NCBI RefSeq assembly: GCF_004348995.1
Contig: NZ_SMKQ01000016.1
Location: forward strand, 19,235 to 83,234
Source: Nonomuraea terrae
Lineage (GTDB): Bacteria; Actinomycetota; Actinomycetes; Streptosporangiales; Streptosporangiaceae
Direction: 5' to 3'
DNA: 64,000 bases
The position numbers and the translations under genes are program-made. Below, piece after piece: positions 60,904-64,000 of this stretch. Within the stretch, counting starts at the first letter, position 1. The number at the start of each line of letters is the position of its first letter. A model generated the notes under the pieces. The model saw only the letters and a program-made list of their open reading frames with translations. It was not told the DNA's origin and did not search any database.

Positions 60904-61531
60904 TCAGACCAGGCGGCCGGGCTCGGATCGCGGTGGACGGCGTGGCAGCGCGGTGAAGCCGTCCTCGCCGGAAGGGCTGAGCAGGCCATGCTCGATCCCG
61001 TGAGCGATCGTCTCGCGTATGTCCTCCTCCGTCGCCGGCAACCGGTCGGAGAGCTCGGCCGTCGTCTCCGAGGCGGTGTGGCCCCGGCTCCACACCGCGA
61101 CGGCGGCCAGGTCGGCGGTGAAGCGCGTGTAGCGGTGGAGCGCGTCCCGATGCCGGATCATCGCCCGTCGCCCGTCCGACAGGCGCAGCACGTCCTCGGC
61201 GCGCGGGGGCCGCGCGGGGAGGCGATAGCGGGTCAAGGGTGGTCAGCTCCACCAAGCCGCTGCCGGCGTGGTACGAGGTCTCGGCCACGTCGTGCCAGGC
61301 GTCATCGAGGGGCGGCGGGCCGTCGTGGGCCTCCAGGCGCACGCGATGGCGCACGCCGCGAGCCGACGCCTTCAACCATCCGTCACCCGCCCTGGCGATC
61401 GTGCCGATGGAGAGCGCCTCCAGGTCGCTCTCGCCGAGCAGGGGCAGCGGCGCCGGCTCCTCGTCCGGGATGTCCCTGATGACGATCGCTCCGTACTCCG
61501 GTAAGAGATCCTCCACGGTGATGACCCTCAT
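60904..61531 (-). pseudogene. Two-domain hypothetical protein split by an apparent +1 frameshift
   Basis: ATG 61531 opens MRVITVEDLLPEYGAIVIRDIPDEE ... YHAGSGLVELTTL, about 100 residues, then its frame runs on without a stop far into the antisense of the ROK gene. Near 61236 another frame takes over: TRYRLPARPPRAEDVLRLSDGRR ... DIRETIAHGIEHGLL, ending normally at 60904. Skipping one base around ACCACCC-TTGACC joins both into one ~208-residue protein. The second part has a small helical layout slightly like PqqD or winged-helix domains. Either a pseudogene, a sequencing error, or programmed shifting. It begins 5 nt after the DinB-type gene stop, so it would be its operon partner. Confidence 0.6.
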
Positions 61532-61536
61532 GCCTG

Positions 61537-62049
61537 TCAGTAATAGCCCTTTTCGCCGTCGAGGAACTCGCGGACGGCGTCGAGGTGGCCGGCGTGTCTG
61601 GCGGTCTCCTCGACCATGTGGATGATCATCCAGCGCAGGGTCGCGGCGGCGGAGCGGTGCTCGGGGTGCTTGCCGACGTCGTCCAGCGCATGGGCGGCGA
61701 TGATCTCGTTGGAGGTCCGGACCTGGTGCTCGTACGCGTCGAGGAGCCGCGCGAGCGGGACGCCCTCGACGCGCATGTCGGCGTCCTCGACCGACTCGTC
61801 GAACTGCGGGCTGTCGGCGGGACGGCCCAGGAAGAGCACCTCGAACCAGGTGTGCTCCGTCCAGCGCAGGTGGGAGAGCACGCCCGCCACCGTCATGAGG
61901 GGCGAGGCGGGCAGGACGGGACGGTGCGCGTCCTCCTCCGACAGGCCTTCGCACTTCCACTGGACGATCGCGCGCTGCATGTCCAGCCAGCCCACGAGCT
62001 GGGTGCGTTCGTCGGCGACGAAGGGAGGGCGGACGCGGGGGAGGGTCAT
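61537..62049 (-). CDS. DinB-fold protein, DUF664 family
   Basis: 170 residues in a four-helix bundle with the metal-binding His pattern of the DinB/YfiT superfamily: VAGVLSHLRWTEHTWFEVLFLG and MIIHMVEETARHAGHLDAVREFLDG. Actinobacterial DUF664 proteins are linked to thiol-dependent (mycothiol) S-transferase chemistry; the substrate here is unknown. TATCGT lies 8 nt before ATG 62049 with no ribosome binding site, so the mRNA may be leaderless. Divergent from a threonine-aldolase-like gene. Confidence 0.87.
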   Translation of the reverse strand: MTLPRVRPPFVADERTQLVGWLDMQRAIVQWKCEGLSEEDAHRPVLPASPLMTVAGVLSHLRWTEHTWFEVLFLGRPADSPQFDESVEDADMRVEGVPLARLLDAYEHQVRTSNEIIAAHALDDVGKHPEHRSAAATLRWMIIHMVEETARHAGHLDAVREFLDGEKGYY

Positions 62050-62060
62050 GGGGCCCGACG

Positions 62061-62098
62061 ATATCCCTTACGTCCTGAAATAGCGGGATATTTTCAGG
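62061..62098. promoter_or_regulatory. Overlapping inverted repeats at divergent leaderless promoters
   Basis: ATATCCC (62061-62067) pairs with GGGATAT (62085-62091), and CCTGAAA (62074-62080) with TTTCAGG (62092-62098). The DinB-side TATCGT and the plus-strand TATTTT (62089-62094, 7 nt before GTG 62102) lie inside these repeats, so one bound regulator could block both genes. Confidence 0.5.
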
Positions 62099-62101
62099 CG
62101 G

Positions 62102-63163
62102 GTGACCGATCACCAGATCCAGCGCTCGTTGTTCCTGCACGCGCCGATCCACCGCAGACCCGCCGACGCCCTCCGCCGCATGCTGGCGCTCGTCGACGAC
62201 GACACACCGCCCGGCGCCCCGCAGGCCGCGCTCGAACGCCGGCTCGCCGAGCTGCTGGGCAAGGAGGCCGCGCTGTACTTCCCCACGGGGACGATGGCGC
62301 AGCAGGTGGCGTTGCGGGTGCACGCCGAGACCCGGGGCCGGTTCGCCTTCGCCGCGCACCCGCAGACCCACCTCGACGTGTGGGAGATGCAGGGGTACGC
62401 CGCCGTGCACGGCCTGCGCCTGCACCGGGCCGGCGACCGGCACGAGCTGATGACCCTGGCCGACCTCGACGCGGTCGCCGAGCCGCCGGCCGCCGTGGTG
62501 TGGGAGCTGCCGCAGCGCGACCTCGGCGGCCTGCTGCCCGAATGGGACGACCTGCGCGCGCAGATCGACCTCGCCCGGAGCCGGGGAGCGGCCGCGCACA
62601 TGGACGGCGCCCGGCTGTGGGAGGCGCAGACGTGCTACCGCCGGCCGCACAGCGAGATCGCCGGGCTGTTCGACACGGTGTACGTCTCGCTCTACAAGGC
62701 GCTGCTGGGCGTCTCGGGGGGCGTGCTGCTGGGCGACGCCGAGTTCGTCGGCGCGGCGGGCGTCTGGCTGACCCGGCTCGGCGGGCGCACTCCGGACCCG
62801 TGGCCGCAGGCGCTGGCCGCGCTGGACGGGCTGGACCGGCTGCTGCCGCGCATGGACGCCTTCCGCGAGCACGCGATCGCCCTCGCTGCGGCGATCAACG
62901 CGGACGGCGTGGCGTACGCGTACCCGGACCCGCCGCAGACCCCGATGTTCCACGTGCATCTGCCGGCCGGGCGGCGGGAGGTCGAGCGGGCCGGGGCCGC
63001 GCTGGCGGCCGAGCGCGAGGTGGAGCTCTTCCCTCGGGTGCGCTCGGCCCCCGACCCGCGCCGGTCGAGCTTCGAGGTCACGGTCGGGGAGAACGCCATG
63101 GAGTTCACCCCCGCCGAGGTCGCCGCACTGGTGCGTGAGCTGGTGGAGCGCGCCGCCGACTGA
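62102..63163 (+). CDS. Threonine aldolase / beta-eliminating lyase-type PLP enzyme
   Basis: 353 residues, PLP fold type I. GKEAALYFPTGTMAQQVALR, HPQTHLDVWEMQGY, WELPQRDLGGLLPEWDDL, GAAAHMDGARLWEAQTCY (cofactor Asp/Arg) and the Schiff-base stretch DTVYVSLYKALLGVSGGVLLGD match low-specificity L-threonine aldolases, which cleave threonine to glycine and acetaldehyde. The YxxxxGLR-type details are changed, so another beta-hydroxy amino acid is possible. GTG 62102 follows a TATTTT hexamer by 7 nt and has no ribosome binding site. Confidence 0.85.
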   Translation: MTDHQIQRSLFLHAPIHRRPADALRRMLALVDDDTPPGAPQAALERRLAELLGKEAALYFPTGTMAQQVALRVHAETRGRFAFAAHPQTHLDVWEMQGYAAVHGLRLHRAGDRHELMTLADLDAVAEPPAAVVWELPQRDLGGLLPEWDDLRAQIDLARSRGAAAHMDGARLWEAQTCYRRPHSEIAGLFDTVYVSLYKALLGVSGGVLLGDAEFVGAAGVWLTRLGGRTPDPWPQALAALDGLDRLLPRMDAFREHAIALAAAINADGVAYAYPDPPQTPMFHVHLPAGRREVERAGAALAAEREVELFPRVRSAPDPRRSSFEVTVGENAMEFTPAEVAALVRELVERAAD

Positions 63164-63190
63164 GGAGTCCGTTTTGTCGGTGGGGCTGGT

Positions 63191-63196
63191 TAGCGT
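63191..63196 (+). promoter_or_regulatory. TAGCGT -10-like element, leaderless start
   Basis: Lies 7 nt before ATG 63204 with no ribosome binding site. Confidence 0.42.
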
Positions 63197-63203
63197 TCGC
63201 GGT

Positions 63204-63584
63204 ATGGACTCCTGGACGGTCGAGCGACATCTCGACGGCAAGCCCACTGAGGTCGTCGGCCTCTACCACCGCTTCATCGAGCTGGCCGAGGGCTGCGGCT
63301 CGTTCGACTACGCGGTGTCGAAGTCCGCGATCGTGCTGAAGGGGTCGCGACGCGGGTTCGCCGGCGTGGTCCCCGGCGCCGCCGGCCTCAAGGGCTTCTT
63401 CGACCTGCGGCGCGAGGTGAGCGACCGGCGGATCAGCCGGTGCGAGCCCTACACCAAGCGCCTGTTCGTCGCCCAGTGGAGCGCGGTCTCGGCCGGCGAC
63501 CTCGACGACGAGTTCGCCGGCTTGCTGCGGGAGGCGTACGCCGTGGGCCAGGGCGTCCACCTCGAAGGGCCGCCGCTCCGCTAG
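63204..63584 (+). CDS. DUF5655-like protein
   Basis: 126 residues. The order VVGLYHRFIELAEGCGSFDYAVSKSAIVLKGSRRGFAGVVP, GLKGFFDLRREVSDRRISRCEPYTKRLFVAQWS and DLDDEFAGLLREAYAVGQG follows DUF5655, a small alpha/beta domain of unknown role often found alone in actinobacteria. No catalytic motif or membrane segment. It follows the aldolase-like gene by 40 nt but has its own -10-like hexamer. Confidence 0.75.
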   Translation: MDSWTVERHLDGKPTEVVGLYHRFIELAEGCGSFDYAVSKSAIVLKGSRRGFAGVVPGAAGLKGFFDLRREVSDRRISRCEPYTKRLFVAQWSAVSAGDLDDEFAGLLREAYAVGQGVHLEGPPLR

Positions 63585-63703
63585 GTCGGACCAGGGTCGG
63601 GTACGCGGCGAGCTCGTCGGCGGAGTCCATGGCGATCCCGACGTAGCCGGCCGGATCAGCGTGTGCCGAGCCCCGCCGTACGGCTCCCCCGGATCGCTGC
63701 CGG

Positions 63704-63964
63704 CTAGTACGGCACCCGCGAGAAGATCAGGGCCAGCAGGAACAGGAACGGCAGCAGGAAGATGCCGAACATGACGTAGCTCTGGCGCCTTCTGAGTGCG
63801 TCCTCCTCGGATTCCCGCTCGCGTAGCAGAGCGACGGAAGGGCTGGTCCTGGGAGGCGTCACGGGGCCGGTGCCCACGTCGCGCACGGCCCGGCCGGCGG
63901 GGACGTTCGTGACGGTGGCCGCGAGTGCGGGTCCGCCCGGCGCCCGAACCACCTCGGCGGCCAC
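63704..63964 (-). CDS. Small membrane protein at the window edge, possibly 5'-partial
   Basis: 86 residues from GTG 63964, ending in a single hydrophobic helix (YVMFGIFLLPFLFLLALIF) after a Pro/Ala/Thr-rich and charged part (VALLRERESEEDALRRRQ). The frame is open upstream to the window end with Ala/Pro/Gly codons, so the true start may lie outside. It looks like a tail-anchored protein of unknown function. Confidence 0.55.
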   Translation of the reverse strand: MAAEVVRAPGGPALAATVTNVPAGRAVRDVGTGPVTPPRTSPSVALLRERESEEDALRRRQSYVMFGIFLLPFLFLLALIFSRVPY

Positions 63965-64000
63965 GCCGGGGGCCGGGGCGGTGGCCGCGCCGGCCCCCGG

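Noticed and set aside
60275..61531. Long open frame antisense to the ROK gene as one large gene.
   Set aside because: Beyond the first ~100 residues it is Arg/Pro/Gly-rich shadow sequence opposite a clear gene; a frameshift explains the data better.

Overview
The window is 64 kb of very GC-rich DNA with dense genes, G/C third codon positions and GTG/TTG starts. It reads as a chromosomal segment of an actinomycete. A class I lysyl-tRNA synthetase, a DUF3151 gene beside purA, a DUF664 DinB-fold protein and a conservon-type sensor suggest Streptosporangiales (Nonomuraea-like); that placement is inference. I saw no rRNA, tRNA, CRISPR array, insertion sequence or phage module.

Region 1 (1-5.1 kb): the tail of an upstream gene, a membrane-anchored DUF4434 protein, an NrtR-like NUDIX regulator, a histidinol-phosphate/aromatic aminotransferase, and the first of three copies of an uncharacterised regulator. 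Region 2 (5.1-15.3 kb): a carbohydrate-utilisation locus. A Tat-exported alpha/alpha-toroid-like protein and two ABC permeases run leftward. A binding lipoprotein, Gfo/Idh/MocA oxidoreductase, heparinase II/III-like protein, two amidohydrolase-fold proteins (one without metal ligands) and the second regulator copy run rightward. No ABC ATPase is present, so a shared one elsewhere is implied. Region 3 (15.3-20.5 kb): GNAT protein, glycerophosphodiester phosphodiesterase, CorA, purD-purC. Region 4 (20.6-28.0 kb): accessory genes between purC and purA: a divergent MurA, the third regulator copy, an EamA transporter, a GSA-aminomutase-like enzyme, a fumarylacetoacetase-family enzyme and an AraC regulator.

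Region 5 (28.0-32.7 kb): purA, DUF3151, fba, DedA, a small membrane protein, pyrE. Region 6 (32.8-43.7 kb): signalling. An ECF sigma factor is fused to a zinc-finger anti-sigma motif, a membrane segment and a large outer domain. Then come a NYN-domain nuclease with SYGG tandem repeats, a response regulator, a soluble hybrid kinase with seven HAMP units and a divergent SpoIIE-type phosphatase. Region 7 (43.7-57.2 kb): an S9 peptidase fold without its catalytic Ser and His, an RlmA-like methyltransferase with an insert, a short Rho paralogue, a 47-residue zinc-ribbon protein, an MBL hydrolase, an orphan CvnA-like sensor, panE, a glycosyltransferase, a P-loop kinase coupled to class I lysS, and an S8 peptidase. 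Region 8 (57.3-64 kb): Gfo/Idh oxidoreductase, xylA and a divergent ROK repressor, a gene split by a frameshift, DinB-fold, threonine-aldolase-like and DUF5655-like proteins, and a small membrane protein at the edge.

Two themes recur. Many genes without a ribosome binding site have a TANNNT hexamer 6-8 nt before the start codon, the pattern of leaderless transcripts. Several proteins combine a recognisable fold with lost active-site residues, suggesting sensor or scaffold roles. The most novel candidates are the three-copy regulator family, the membrane-tethered sigma factor and the short Rho paralogue.
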